Numbered from the stretch's first letter, positions 1 through 8,425 are shown. The stretch is DNA of 13,053 nt from 62-47 sp039808365 (GCA_039808365.1 JBDHSX010000108.1:1-13053), one strand, 5' to 3'. Numbers and translations: made by a program. The notes: a model not told the origin generated them from the letters alone.

Positions 1-17
1 TTGACGGAATCACCGCC

Positions 18-131
18 GTCATGCGCGGACTTGATCCGCGCATCCATCATCTACTTGAAAAATGATGGATTGCCGGGGGCATAGGCGAGCGAAGCGAAGC
101 CGTTCTTCGAACGGCTATGCCCCGCAATGAC
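18..131. repeat. Three-hairpin palindromic repeat, copy 1
   Basis: The element is bounded by GTCAT (18-22) and ATGAC (127-131) and folds into three hairpins. The first is a 9-bp stem, 21-29 with 35-43, closed by CTTGA. The second is a 9-bp stem, 42-50 with 62-70. The third is a long arm pairing 76-84 with 115-123, holding an inner GCCGTTC/GAACGGC hairpin (99-105 with 109-115). The reverse complement aligns along its length with the element at 5584-5702. It lies 25 bp past the comM stop codon and could terminate or stabilise that transcript (inference). Repeats of this GTCAT...ATGAC kind are, to my knowledge, dispersed in Bradyrhizobium-group genomes. Confidence 0.75.
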
Positions 132-155
132 GCTTCGATCAAAACAGGAAATTCC

Positions 156-1694
156 CTAGGCGGCGCGCCGGATATCTTCACCGAGCGCGCGATAGGACAG
201 CGCCTCGGCGACGTGCAGCCGACCGACCTGCTCAGTGCCGTCGAGATCGGCGAGGGTGCGCGCCACCCGCAGCACGCGATGATAGCCGCGCGCCGACAGG
301 CGCATGGTCTCGGCGACGTCGCGCAACAGCTTCAGCCCCGGCGCATCGGGTTGGGCCACGATTTCCAGCACCGAGGCCGGGGCTTCCGCGTTGGTCCGGA
401 CCTGCGGGAGGCGGGCGGCGGCGTAGCGCGCGAGCTGAATGTCGCGCGCCGCCGCGACGCGCGCGGCGACCTCGGCGGAGCCTTCCGACGGCGGCGGCAG
501 AATCAGATCCGCGGCGGTCACCGCCGGGACTTCGATGCGCAGGTCGATGCGGTCCATCAGCGGCCCCGAGATGCGCGCCTGGTAATCCGCCGTGCAGCGG
601 TCGTTGCGGCCGCGTTTGCAGGCATAGCCCGGTTCATAGGCATGGCCGCAGCGGCAGGGGTTCATCGCCGCCACCAGCATGAAGCGCGCCGGATAGGTGA
701 CGCGATGATTGGCCCGCGACACCGAAACCTCGCCGTTTTCCAGCGGCTGGCGCAGCGAATCGAGCACGCGCGGATCGAATTCGGGCAATTCGTCGAGGAA
801 CAGCACGCCCTGATGCGCCAGCGATATCTCGCCGGGCCGGGCGCGCATGCCACCGCCGGTCAGCGCCGCCATGCTGGCGGAGTGATGCGGCGCGCGGAAC
901 GGCCGGCGGTCGGTCAGTTCGCCGCCCTCGATTTCCCCCGCCACCGAGGCGATCATCGAGACCTCCAGCAGTTCGGCCGGCGACAGCGGCGGCAGGATCG
1001 AGGGCAGCCGCGCCGCCAGCATCGATTTGCCGGCGCCCGGCGATCCGGTCATCAGCAGATGATGGCCGCCGGCGGCGGCGATTTCGAGCGCGCGCTTGGC
1101 GCTTTCCTGCCCCTTGATGTCGCGCAGGTCGAGTTGCGGCGCGCCGTGCCGGTGAACGCGCGGCCGTGGCCGCGACAGAAGCTGCGTGCCCTTGAAATGA
1201 TTGACGATCTGGATCAGCGAGCGGGCCGCGACGATCTCGATATCGGGGCTGGCCCATGCCGCCTCGGCGCCGCAGTCGGCTGGGCAGATCAGCCCCTCGT
1301 CGCGAGCGTTGGCGCCGATCGCCGCCGGCAGCACGCCCGCCACCGGCGCGATCGAGCCGTCGAGGCCGAGTTCGCCGAGCACCGTGAAGCCGGACAAGGC
1401 GTCGGGCGGGATGGCGCCGATGGCGGCCATCAGACCGAGCGCGATCGGCAGGTCGTAATGGCTGCCTTCCTTGGGCAGGTCGGCGGGGGCAAGATTGACG
1501 GTGATCCGCCGCGCCGGCAGCGCCAGCCCGGAGGCGAGCAGGGCGGAGCGCACCCGCTCGCGCGCTTCCGACACCGCCTTGTCGGGCAGGCCGACGATGG
1601 CGAAGGCCGGCAGGCCGGGCGCGACCTGAACCTGGACATCGACCGCGCGGGCGTCGATGCCTTCGAATGCGACCGTGGAGACCCGTTGGACCAT
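156..1694 (-). CDS. comM: ComM/YifB family Mg-chelatase-like AAA+ ATPase
   Basis: This 512-residue protein belongs to the YifB/ComM family. Characterised ComM proteins are hexameric helicases that aid branch migration during natural transformation; in species not known to be competent the role is unclear. Residues 1-170 form the ChlI-type N-terminal domain. The AAA+ core follows, with Walker A GSPGAGKS (217-224), Walker B GVLFLDE (296-302) and the family's NPCRCG cysteine motif (345-350). The C-terminal Mg-chelatase domain contains SARGYHRVLRVARTLADLDG (467-486). The length is normal for the family. I chose the ATG at 1694 because GAGG lies 6 nt upstream and the protein then begins MVQRVSTVAFEGIDA, as in the family. 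A frame open 19 codons further upstream has no such support. It is the last gene of a minus-strand run, 108 bp after gshB. Confidence 0.95.
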   Translation of the reverse strand: MVQRVSTVAFEGIDARAVDVQVQVAPGLPAFAIVGLPDKAVSEARERVRSALLASGLALPARRITVNLAPADLPKEGSHYDLPIALGLMAAIGAIPPDALSGFTVLGELGLDGSIAPVAGVLPAAIGANARDEGLICPADCGAEAAWASPDIEIVAARSLIQIVNHFKGTQLLSRPRPRVHRHGAPQLDLRDIKGQESAKRALEIAAAGGHHLLMTGSPGAGKSMLAARLPSILPPLSPAELLEVSMIASVAGEIEGGELTDRRPFRAPHHSASMAALTGGGMRARPGEISLAHQGVLFLDELPEFDPRVLDSLRQPLENGEVSVSRANHRVTYPARFMLVAAMNPCRCGHAYEPGYACKRGRNDRCTADYQARISGPLMDRIDLRIEVPAVTAADLILPPPSEGSAEVAARVAAARDIQLARYAAARLPQVRTNAEAPASVLEIVAQPDAPGLKLLRDVAETMRLSARGYHRVLRVARTLADLDGTEQVGRLHVAEALSYRALGEDIRRAA

Positions 1695-1764
1695 GATGTT
1701 CCTCGCCCCGTGCGCCACGGTAGCGCAAGGCGGGCGGCGAGACAAGAACAATAAGGGAACATTG

Positions 1765-1779
1765 GAGCCGGTGAGGCTC
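1765..1779 (-). terminator. Weak terminator-like hairpin after gshB
   Basis: A 5-bp stem GAGCC/GGCTC with a 5-nt loop lies in the 108-bp gap between gshB and comM. Read on the minus strand it is followed by a T-rich but interrupted stretch. It is short, so it may attenuate, or may mean nothing. Confidence 0.25.
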
Positions 1780-1802
1780 TCCGGCCGGTGGGGGATCGGG
1801 GA

Positions 1803-2744
1803 TCAGCGGCGCTTGGCCTCGATCTTGTCCCAGATCATCGCCGCGATATCGGCGCCGCCGAGATTGGCGATGGCGCGGATGCCGGTGGGCGAGGTGACGT
1901 TGATCTCGGTGAGGTGATCGTCGATGACGTCGATGCCGACGAACAACAGCCCGCGCTGGCGCAGCGCCGGCCCGATGGTCTCGCAGATCTCGCGTTCGCG
2001 CGGCGTCAGGTCGGTGGCGCGCGCGGCGCCGCCGCGCACCATGTTGGAGCGCAGGTCGTCCGCCGCCGGCACGCGGTTGACCGCGCCGGCAAATTCGCCG
2101 TCGACCAGGATGATGCGCTTGTCGCCGTGCTTCACCTCGGGCAGGAATCGCTGGATCACCCACGGCTCGCGGAAGGTGACCGCGAACATGTCGTAGAGCG
2201 AACCGAAATTCATGTCCTGCGGCAGGATGCGGAACACCGCCGCGCCGCCGTGGCCGTGCAGCGGCTTCATCACCACCGCGCCGTGGGTGGCGCGGAAGGC
2301 GTTGATCTCGTCGAGATTGCGCGAGATCAGCGTCGGCGGCATCAGTTCGGGGAAGTCGAGCACGAACAGCTTTTCCGGCGCGTTGCGCACGCTGGCCGGA
2401 TCGTTGACCACCAGCGTTTTCGGATGGATGCGTTCCAAAAGATGCGTGCTGGTGATGTAGGCGAGGTCGAACGGCGGATCCTGCCGCAACAGCACCACAT
2501 CGAACGAGGCGAGCCCGGTGCGCTTCGGCTCGCCGAGCGCGAAGTGATTGCCGACCTCGTCGCGGACGCTGAGCGATTGCACCGGCGCGACGACGTCCCT
2601 GCCGTTCAGCGAGAGCTGATCGGGCGTGTAGTAGGCGAGGGTATGACCGCGCCGCTGCGCCTCCAGCAACAAGGCGAATGTGGAATCGCCGCGCACGTTG
2701 ATGCGCGCGATGGGGTCCATCTGGACGGCGACTTTCAGGCTCAT
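1803..2744 (-). CDS. gshB: Glutathione synthetase
   Basis: GshB joins gamma-glutamylcysteine to glycine using ATP, the second step of cytosolic glutathione synthesis. The 313-residue length is typical of the bacterial enzyme. The N-terminal domain begins MSLKVAVQMDPIARI, the usual family opening. The ATP-grasp part shows the nucleotide-binding segment VVMKPLHGHGG (157-167) and the metal-binding end DHLTEINVTSPTGIR (276-290). The ATG at 2744 fits the family N-terminus, although the ribosome-binding site ahead of it is weak (no clear AGGAG). It lies 30 bp downstream of yraN in a minus-strand run rsmI-yraN-gshB-comM, probably partly co-transcribed. The gene for the first step, gamma-glutamylcysteine ligase, is not in the window. 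Confidence 0.97.
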   Translation of the reverse strand: MSLKVAVQMDPIARINVRGDSTFALLLEAQRRGHTLAYYTPDQLSLNGRDVVAPVQSLSVRDEVGNHFALGEPKRTGLASFDVVLLRQDPPFDLAYITSTHLLERIHPKTLVVNDPASVRNAPEKLFVLDFPELMPPTLISRNLDEINAFRATHGAVVMKPLHGHGGAAVFRILPQDMNFGSLYDMFAVTFREPWVIQRFLPEVKHGDKRIILVDGEFAGAVNRVPAADDLRSNMVRGGAARATDLTPREREICETIGPALRQRGLLFVGIDVIDDHLTEINVTSPTGIRAIANLGGADIAAMIWDKIEAKRR

Positions 2745-2774
2745 GCTTGGGTGTCCGGCTTGGGAATTCTTATG

Positions 2775-3168
2775 TCAGGCGCCGGCGTCGAAGGCTCCCG
2801 GCAGATGAAGCGGCAGGGCGCGCGGCGCGACCAGCACGGCGTCGAAACGCAGGTCGAAATTGGCATGTTCGGGGTGCGCCATCAACCATGCATTGGCGGC
2901 GTCGACGATGCGCTTCTGCTGGCGCGGGGTGACGGCGTAGGCGGCGGCCTCCAGCGTGGCGCGCGCCTTGACCTCGACGAACGCCACCAGGGCGCGCCCT
3001 TCGGCGACCAGATCGATTTCGCCGTGGGGCGTGCGGAAGCGCCGCGCCACGATGCGATAACCGGCGGCGGTCAAAAGCGCGGCGGCGCGGTCTTCGGCGG
3101 AAAGGCCGGCGCGAAAGGCCGCGACGCGTTTTGGCGCGGCGGCCTTTCGGCGCGACGGCTCGGTTCGG

Positions 3169-3182
<14 letters not shown>
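2775..3182 (-). CDS. yraN: YraN/UPF0102 family nuclease-fold protein
   Basis: This small 135-residue protein has the restriction-endonuclease-like fold signature of UPF0102: HGEIDLVAE (53-61) followed by FVEVKAR (68-74), giving the acidic and lysine residues of a PD-(D/E)XK site. Members are predicted nucleases, and their cellular role is not settled. A basic, proline-rich N-terminal tail of about 25 residues precedes the conserved core. The frame stays open far upstream inside rsmI, but the ATG at 3182 gives a normal-sized protein with GGAG 9 nt before it. It overlaps the 3' end of rsmI by 14 bp (3169-3182), so the two are probably translationally coupled. The rsmI-yraN association is common in proteobacteria. 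Confidence 0.9.
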
Positions 3183-4116
<934 letters not shown>

Positions 4117-4252
4117 CGCCACACCGTAAAGCAGGAGCGGACCGGCAGGATACAGCTTTTCCGCGCCCCCGTGCCGCCTTTCCGTCGCGCGGCCAACCGT
4201 GCAGGAAAGCCACGGCGGCGATCAAACGGCAGCCGCCGGCGGAACCAGCCTA

Positions 4253-4280
4253 TTGTTTGGGTTAACTATTCGCTGACAAT
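4253..4280 (+). promoter_or_regulatory. Possible promoter for the LppC-type lipoprotein gene
   Basis: The 255-bp divergent gap between rsmI and the lipoprotein gene has an AT-rich patch unlike its surroundings. Within it, TTGTTT (4253-4258) and GACAAT (4275-4280) are 16 nt apart, a partial match to a housekeeping -35/-10 pair. Nothing else distinct is visible in the gap, and a promoter for rsmI on the other strand was not recognised. Confidence 0.25.
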
Positions 4281-4371
4281 ATGCCTTAATCCGCATTCCC
4301 AGGCCGAGCTTCAACAGCGCCTGGCGGCGGTCGCCGCCGCCGAACGGAAGAATCACAGCGAAAGAATTGTA

Positions 4372-5559
4372 ATGGCGGGTCCGATCGATCCTGATGTCAG
4401 ACAACGCGGAGCAACGCGGCGGGCCGCCCTCGGCCTGATCCTCGGGGCGCCGCTGTTGGGCGCTTGCGCCGGCGGGCAATCGGCTCTGACCGGCGCGCAA
4501 CAGGCGTCGGGGCCGCAACAGCCGTCGCAGTCGCTGGGAACCGGTCAGGTCAAGGTCGGCTTGATCCTGCCGTTGTCGGCGCCGGGCAATGCCGGCGTCG
4601 CGGCGCAATCGATGCGCAACGCCGCCGAGATGGCGTTGGCCGAGTTCCAGAACCCCAACCTCCAGCTTCTCGTCAAGGACGATGCCGGCAATGCCCAGGG
4701 CGCGCAGCAAGGCGCCCAGCAGGCGCTCGATGAAGGCGCGGAGATTGTTCTCGGCCCGTTGTTCGCGGCGTCGGTTCCGGCGGCGGCGCAACTGACGCGC
4801 GCGCGGGGCATTCCGATGATCGCGTTCTCGACCGATTCAAGCGTGGCCGGGCGCGGCGTCTATCTGCTCAGTTTCCTGCCGGAATCCGATGTCACGCGGA
4901 TCATCGACTACGCCGCCGGGATCGGAAAGCGCTCGTTTGCCGCGCTGCTGCCGGAGAATGCCTACGGCAACGTGGTGGAGGCCGCCTTCAAGCAGGAGGT
5001 CAGCCGCAAGGGCGGCCGCATCGTGGCGTTCGAGCGCTACGGCGCCGATCGCGGTGCCGCCATCCGCAACGTGGCGCAGGCGCTGCCCAGCGCCGACGCG
5101 CTGTTTCTGGCCGATGACGGCGACGCGGTGGTCGGTGTCGCCGAGGCGTTGACGGCGGCCGGGGCCAATCTCCGGCGGCTGCAATTGCTCGGCACCGGGC
5201 TGTGGGACAGTCCGCGCGTGTTCGCCAGCGCCGCGATGCAGGGCGGGCTGTACGCCGCGCCGGATCCGGCCGGCTTCCGCGCCTTCGCGGGGCGTTACAG
5301 CACCCGCTATGGCCAGCAGCCGGTACGCACCGCAACGCTGGCGTATGACGCGGTGGCGCTGACCGCCGCCCTGGCCCGCACCCAGGGCGCGCAAAAATTT
5401 TCCGCCGAGGTGCTGACCAATCCGTCCGGCTTCGCCGGGATCGACGGCCTGTTCCGATTCCGCGCCGACGGCACCAACCAGCGCGGCCTCGCGGTGATGC
5501 GCGTCGCCTCCGGCGGCGGACAGCCGGTGGCCGGGTCGCCGAAAAGTTTCGGGGCGTAG
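4372..5559 (+). CDS. LppC/LpoA-like periplasmic-binding-fold lipoprotein (penicillin-binding protein activator family)
   Basis: This 395-residue envelope lipoprotein begins with a signal of about 31 residues ending in the lipobox LGAC, with the lipidated Cys at 32. The signal carries TRRAALG (15-21), so Tat export is possible, though the motif is loose. A Gln/Ala/Gly-rich linker (33-57) leads into a type I periplasmic-binding domain, from VKVGLILPLSAPG (60-72) through EIVLGPL (124-130) to about residue 380. This matches the 'penicillin-binding protein activator' group, whose E. coli member LpoA stimulates PBP1A. Here the N-terminal TPR domain of LpoA is absent, so an amino-acid-binding or other role is possible. 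The ATG at 4372 is chosen because it gives an intact lipoprotein signal; the ribosome-binding site is weak. The frame is open upstream only as antisense to rsmI. Confidence 0.88.
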   Translation: MAGPIDPDVRQRGATRRAALGLILGAPLLGACAGGQSALTGAQQASGPQQPSQSLGTGQVKVGLILPLSAPGNAGVAAQSMRNAAEMALAEFQNPNLQLLVKDDAGNAQGAQQGAQQALDEGAEIVLGPLFAASVPAAAQLTRARGIPMIAFSTDSSVAGRGVYLLSFLPESDVTRIIDYAAGIGKRSFAALLPENAYGNVVEAAFKQEVSRKGGRIVAFERYGADRGAAIRNVAQALPSADALFLADDGDAVVGVAEALTAAGANLRRLQLLGTGLWDSPRVFASAAMQGGLYAAPDPAGFRAFAGRYSTRYGQQPVRTATLAYDAVALTAALARTQGAQKFSAEVLTNPSGFAGIDGLFRFRADGTNQRGLAVMRVASGGGQPVAGSPKSFGA

Positions 5560-5583
5560 TCGGGGTTTGGTTTGGATGGAAGC

Positions 5584-5702
5584 GTCATGCGCGGGCACAG
5601 CCGTTCGAAGAACGGCGTCGCTTTGCTCGCCTATGACCCGCGCACCCATCGAAAAGAATCGCTTTAAGCGGATGGAATTGCCGGGTCGAGCCCGACAATG
5701 AC
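5584..5702. repeat. Three-hairpin palindromic repeat, copy 2 (inverted relative to copy 1)
   Basis: It is bounded by GTCAT (5584-5588) and ATGAC (5698-5702). The first arm pairs TGCGCGGG (5588-5595) with CCCGCGCA (5637-5644) and holds an inner GCCGTTC/GAACGGC hairpin (5600-5606 with 5610-5616). The middle pairs CCATC with GATGG (5646-5650, 5671-5675) around a nested CGCTT/AAGCG hairpin (5660-5670). The third pairs 5677-5685 with 5691-5699, with one mismatch. It fills most of the 151-bp gap between the convergent lipoprotein gene and hemW, so it may terminate both (inference). Confidence 0.75.
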
Positions 5703-5710
5703 GTCTTGGA

Positions 5711-6871
5711 TCAAGCCGCCAGATCCGCCACCACGGCGTCGAGCAGCGGGAAACCGGCTTGCGTGACGCGTAGCCGTCCGCCGGGATCGACGGTGATCGC
5801 GCCTTCCTCGCGCAGCACCGTGATGCGCGAGGCGTCGAGTTCGCGGCCCGACAGCGCGGCGTAACGGCGCGGATCGATGCCCTCGGCGAGCCGCAGCCCC
5901 ATCAGCAGGAATTCGTCGGCGCGTTCCTCGCGGTTGAGGCTGTCGTCGGTGACGATGCCGTGGCCGTTGGCCTCGACCCGCATCAGCCAGGATTCCGGCC
6001 GCTTCTCGGTGGCGAACGCATGACGGATGCCGTCGATGTCGAGCCGGCCATGGGCGCCGGGGCCGATCCCGGCATATTCCTGACCGCGCCAGTAGATCAG
6101 ATTGTGCCGGCACTCCGCGCCCGGCCGGGCGTGATTGGAAATCTCGTAGGCCGGCAGGCCATGCCTGGCGCAGACTTCCTGCGTGACGTCGTAGAGGATG
6201 CGCGCCACGGCTTCGTCGGGCGTCTTCAGCTTGCCGGCGGCGTGCAGGCCGAAGAACGGCGTGCCTTCCTCGATGGTCAGTTGATAGAGCGACAGGTGCT
6301 CGGCCGCTTCCGAAATGGCGTAGGTCAGTTCGTCGGTCCACGCCTGCGGTGTCTGTTCGGGGCGAGCATAGATCAGATCGAACGAATAGCGCTCGAACGC
6401 CGAACGCGCGATCGCCACCGCGTCCAGCGCCTCGCGCGCGGTGTGCAGCCGGCCCAGCATCTTGAGCGAGGCGTCGTCGAGCGCCTGCACGCCGAGCGAG
6501 ACGCGATTGACGCCGGCGGCGCGATAGCCGTGGAAGCGGGTGGCGTCGACGCTGGTGGGATTGGCTTCCAGCGTCACCTCGACGGTGGGGGACACGGACC
6601 AGTGCCCGGCGATGGCGTCGAGGATCGCGCCGATGGTTCGCGGCTGCATCAAGGACGGCGTGCCGCCGCCGAAGAAAATCGACGACACTTCACGGTTCGG
6701 GGCCCGCGCGGCCATCGCCGCGATCTCGCGCGCAAAAGCTTTCACGTAGCGCGGCTCGTCGATCGGCGCGTGGCGGACATGGCTGTTGAAGTCGCAGTAA
6801 GGGCACTTCGACAGGCAGAACGGCCAATGGATGTAAACGCCGAAGGCGTCGTCGGCGTCAGCGCGGCTCAA
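5711..6871 (-). CDS. hemW: Radical SAM heme chaperone HemW
   Basis: HemW is a radical-SAM-family protein thought to bind heme and deliver it to client proteins; it was long misannotated as oxygen-independent coproporphyrinogen oxidase. The cluster motif CLSKCPYC (19-26) is followed by DF rather than the extra Cys found in true HemN. The heme-associated HNLIYW motif is present (256-261). GGGTPS (68-73) and EANPTS (102-107) are also seen. The 386-residue length is normal. The start is a TTG at 6871 behind GGAGA with 6-nt spacing. No ATG or GTG lies between it and the conserved VYIHWPFC, and no nearby ATG precedes it in frame. It overlaps rdgB by 14 bp and is last in the rph-rdgB-hemW run. Confidence 0.95.
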   Translation of the reverse strand: MSRADADDAFGVYIHWPFCLSKCPYCDFNSHVRHAPIDEPRYVKAFAREIAAMAARAPNREVSSIFFGGGTPSLMQPRTIGAILDAIAGHWSVSPTVEVTLEANPTSVDATRFHGYRAAGVNRVSLGVQALDDASLKMLGRLHTAREALDAVAIARSAFERYSFDLIYARPEQTPQAWTDELTYAISEAAEHLSLYQLTIEEGTPFFGLHAAGKLKTPDEAVARILYDVTQEVCARHGLPAYEISNHARPGAECRHNLIYWRGQEYAGIGPGAHGRLDIDGIRHAFATEKRPESWLMRVEANGHGIVTDDSLNREERADEFLLMGLRLAEGIDPRRYAALSGRELDASRITVLREEGAITVDPGGRLRVTQAGFPLLDAVVADLAA

Positions 6872-7493
6872 GGCAGATCTCCGCGAGTTTGACGAAGGCG
6901 CGGGCGCGGTGCGAGAGCCCGAGGCCGAGCGGCGGCAGCCCGTGTTTCTCGATCGAGGTCATTTCGCCAAAAGTGCGATCGTGGCGGTCGGGCAGGAAGG
7001 CCGGATCGTAGCCGAAGCCGGCGGTGCCGCGCGGCGGCCACACCAGCGTGCCGTCGACGCGCGCCTCGACCTCCTCGACATGGCCGTCGGGCCACGCCAC
7101 GCACAGCGCCGAGACGAAATGCGCCTTGCGCTTGTCCGGCGTGATGGCGCCACGCTCCTGCAACAGCCGCTCGATCCGGGTCATCGCCGCCAAAAAATCC
7201 TTCGACGGTCCGGCCCAGCGCGCCGAATGGATGCCCGGCGCGCCGTCGAGCGCGTCGACGCAAAGCCCGGAATCATCGGCGAAGGCCGGCAGGCCGGATG
7301 CGTTGGCGGCGGCGACCGCCTTGATGCGGGCGTTGGCCAGAAAGCTGTCGCCGGTCTCCTCGGGCTCGGCGAGGCCGAGTTCGCCGGCGGAGATCGCCGT
7401 GATGCCGTAAGGCGCCAGCAGCTCGCGCATCTCGGCGAGCTTGCCGGGATTGTGGGTCGCGATCACGAGTTGGCCGGTGATTCGCCGGTGCAT
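6858..7493 (-). CDS. rdgB: dITP/XTP pyrophosphatase (non-canonical purine NTPase)
   Basis: RdgB hydrolyses dITP, ITP and XTP to their monophosphates plus pyrophosphate, keeping deaminated purines out of nucleic acids. The 211-residue protein shows the Ham1/RdgB landmarks: ATHNPGK (12-18), FADDSGL (71-77) with the metal-binding acidic pair, GFGYDPAF (159-166) and SHRARA (194-199). Between EK (182-183) and SHR there is a 10-residue stretch, about 7 residues longer than in E. coli as I recall it, giving a Gly/Leu/Pro loop next to the base-binding motif. The ATG at 7493 has AGGA 6 nt upstream. It follows rph by 41 bp and overlaps hemW by 14 bp, consistent with one transcript. Confidence 0.96.
   Translation of the reverse strand: MHRRITGQLVIATHNPGKLAEMRELLAPYGITAISAGELGLAEPEETGDSFLANARIKAVAAANASGLPAFADDSGLCVDALDGAPGIHSARWAGPSKDFLAAMTRIERLLQERGAITPDKRKAHFVSALCVAWPDGHVEEVEARVDGTLVWPPRGTAGFGYDPAFLPDRHDRTFGEMTSIEKHGLPPLGLGLSHRARAFVKLAEICLEPR
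6878..6882 (-). promoter_or_regulatory. Ribosome-binding site supporting the hemW TTG start
   Basis: Read on the minus strand this is GGAGA, 6 nt before the TTG at 6871 and inside the rdgB coding region. It decides the start of hemW, since no ATG lies between it and the conserved cluster-binding motif. Confidence 0.65.
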
Positions 7494-7534
7494 GCCGTCA
7501 TCCTACGTCAATGCGGGACTCCGCGAAACCGGAC

Positions 7535-8257
7535 CTACGCCACCGCCATCTTCTGCAAGTCCACCAGCCGCGCCACGCCCTTGCGGGCCAGCGCCATCAG
7601 CGCCAGGAACTCGTCCTGCGAGAACGGCGTCTTTTCGGCGGTGCCCTGCACCTCGATGATGCGGCCGTCGCCGGTCATCACGAAATTCGCGTCGGTCTCG
7701 GCCTCGGAATCCTCGGCATAGTCGAGATCGAGCACCGGGGTGCCGTTGTAGATGCCGCAGGAGATCGCGGCGACGTTGTCGCGCAGCACGTTGCCGCCGC
7801 CGCCCTTGAACATGTTGCGGGCCTTCATCCAGCCGATGCAGTCGGCGAGCGCGACCCAGGCGCCGGTGATCGAGGCGGTGCGGGTGCCGCCGTCGGCTTG
7901 CAGCACGTCGCAATCGACGGTGATCTGGCGCTCGCCCAGCGCTTCGAGGTCGACGGTGGCGCGCAGCGAGCGGCCGATCAGGCGCTGGATTTCCACGGTG
8001 CGGCCGTTCTGCTTGCCGGCGGACGCCTCGCGGCGGGTACGTTCCAGCGTGGCGCGCGGCAACATGCCGTATTCGGCGGTGACCCAGCCGCGGCCCTGGC
8101 CCTTGAGCCACGGCGGCAGCCGTTCCTCCAGCGTGGCGGTCACCAGCACGTGGGTATCGCCGAATTTCACCAGGCACGATCCCTCGGCGTATTTGACCAC
8201 GCCGCGTTCCAACGAAACGGGTCGCAACTCATCCGGCGCGCGACGGCTGGGCCGCAT
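7535..8257 (-). CDS. rph: Ribonuclease PH
   Basis: RNase PH is a phosphate-dependent 3'-5' exoribonuclease that trims tRNA precursors and other RNA 3' ends. The 240-residue protein is full length and colinear with the family: MRPSRRAPDELRPV at the start, GWVTAEYGMLPRAT (57-70), GRTVEIQRLIGRSLRA (85-100), LDLDYAEDSEAETDANFVMT (176-195) and EVQGTAE (202-208). The ATG at 8257 has AGGAGA 6 nt upstream (8264-8269 on the minus strand). The frame stays open 46 codons further, but that part is not conserved-looking. It is divergent from hrcA across 168 bp, a neighbourhood familiar from alphaproteobacteria, and is followed by rdgB and hemW. Confidence 0.97.
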   Translation of the reverse strand: MRPSRRAPDELRPVSLERGVVKYAEGSCLVKFGDTHVLVTATLEERLPPWLKGQGRGWVTAEYGMLPRATLERTRREASAGKQNGRTVEIQRLIGRSLRATVDLEALGERQITVDCDVLQADGGTRTASITGAWVALADCIGWMKARNMFKGGGGNVLRDNVAAISCGIYNGTPVLDLDYAEDSEAETDANFVMTGDGRIIEVQGTAEKTPFSQDEFLALMALARKGVARLVDLQKMAVA

Positions 8258-8413
8258 GGCAATTCTCCTGCAAATCAAGGGAAGGTGTGGTCTTTTAGGT
8301 GGCGCGGGCGGCAGCGGCAAGACTTTTGGGCGACGATGGCCCCGGACGGCGACCGGGATCGATACCGGCTTGTATCCGGGCACCAAGATGGACAAATTAA
8401 GCCTCGACGATTG

Positions 8414-8419
8414 AAGGAG
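8414..8419 (+). promoter_or_regulatory. Ribosome-binding site fixing the hrcA GTG start
   Basis: AAGGAG lies 6 nt before the GTG at 8426. It fixes the start inside a frame that is open far upstream, antisense to rph. Confidence 0.8.
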
Positions 8420-8425
8420 TTAACC

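Noticed and set aside
117..1754. 545-codon open frame on the plus strand opposite comM
   Set aside because: It is antisense to a gene with clear motifs, its product is an Arg/Gly/His-rich low-information sequence, and such frames are expected in GC-rich DNA.
634..2163. 509-codon minus-strand frame across comM and gshB
   Set aside because: It is a shifted reading of two recognised genes with an Arg-rich product and no domain.
5960..6892. 310-codon plus-strand frame opposite hemW
   Set aside because: hemW has the full family motif set; the opposite frame has none.
8290..8325. Walker A-like GGAGGSGKT reading on the plus strand in the rph-hrcA gap
   Set aside because: It sits in a short frame with no further ATPase motifs and in a gap between two well-defined genes, so it is a chance product of a GC-rich stretch.
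7511..8425. 305-codon upstream extension of hrcA
   Set aside because: It runs antisense to rph, and the strong ribosome-binding site at 8414-8419 fixes the GTG start.
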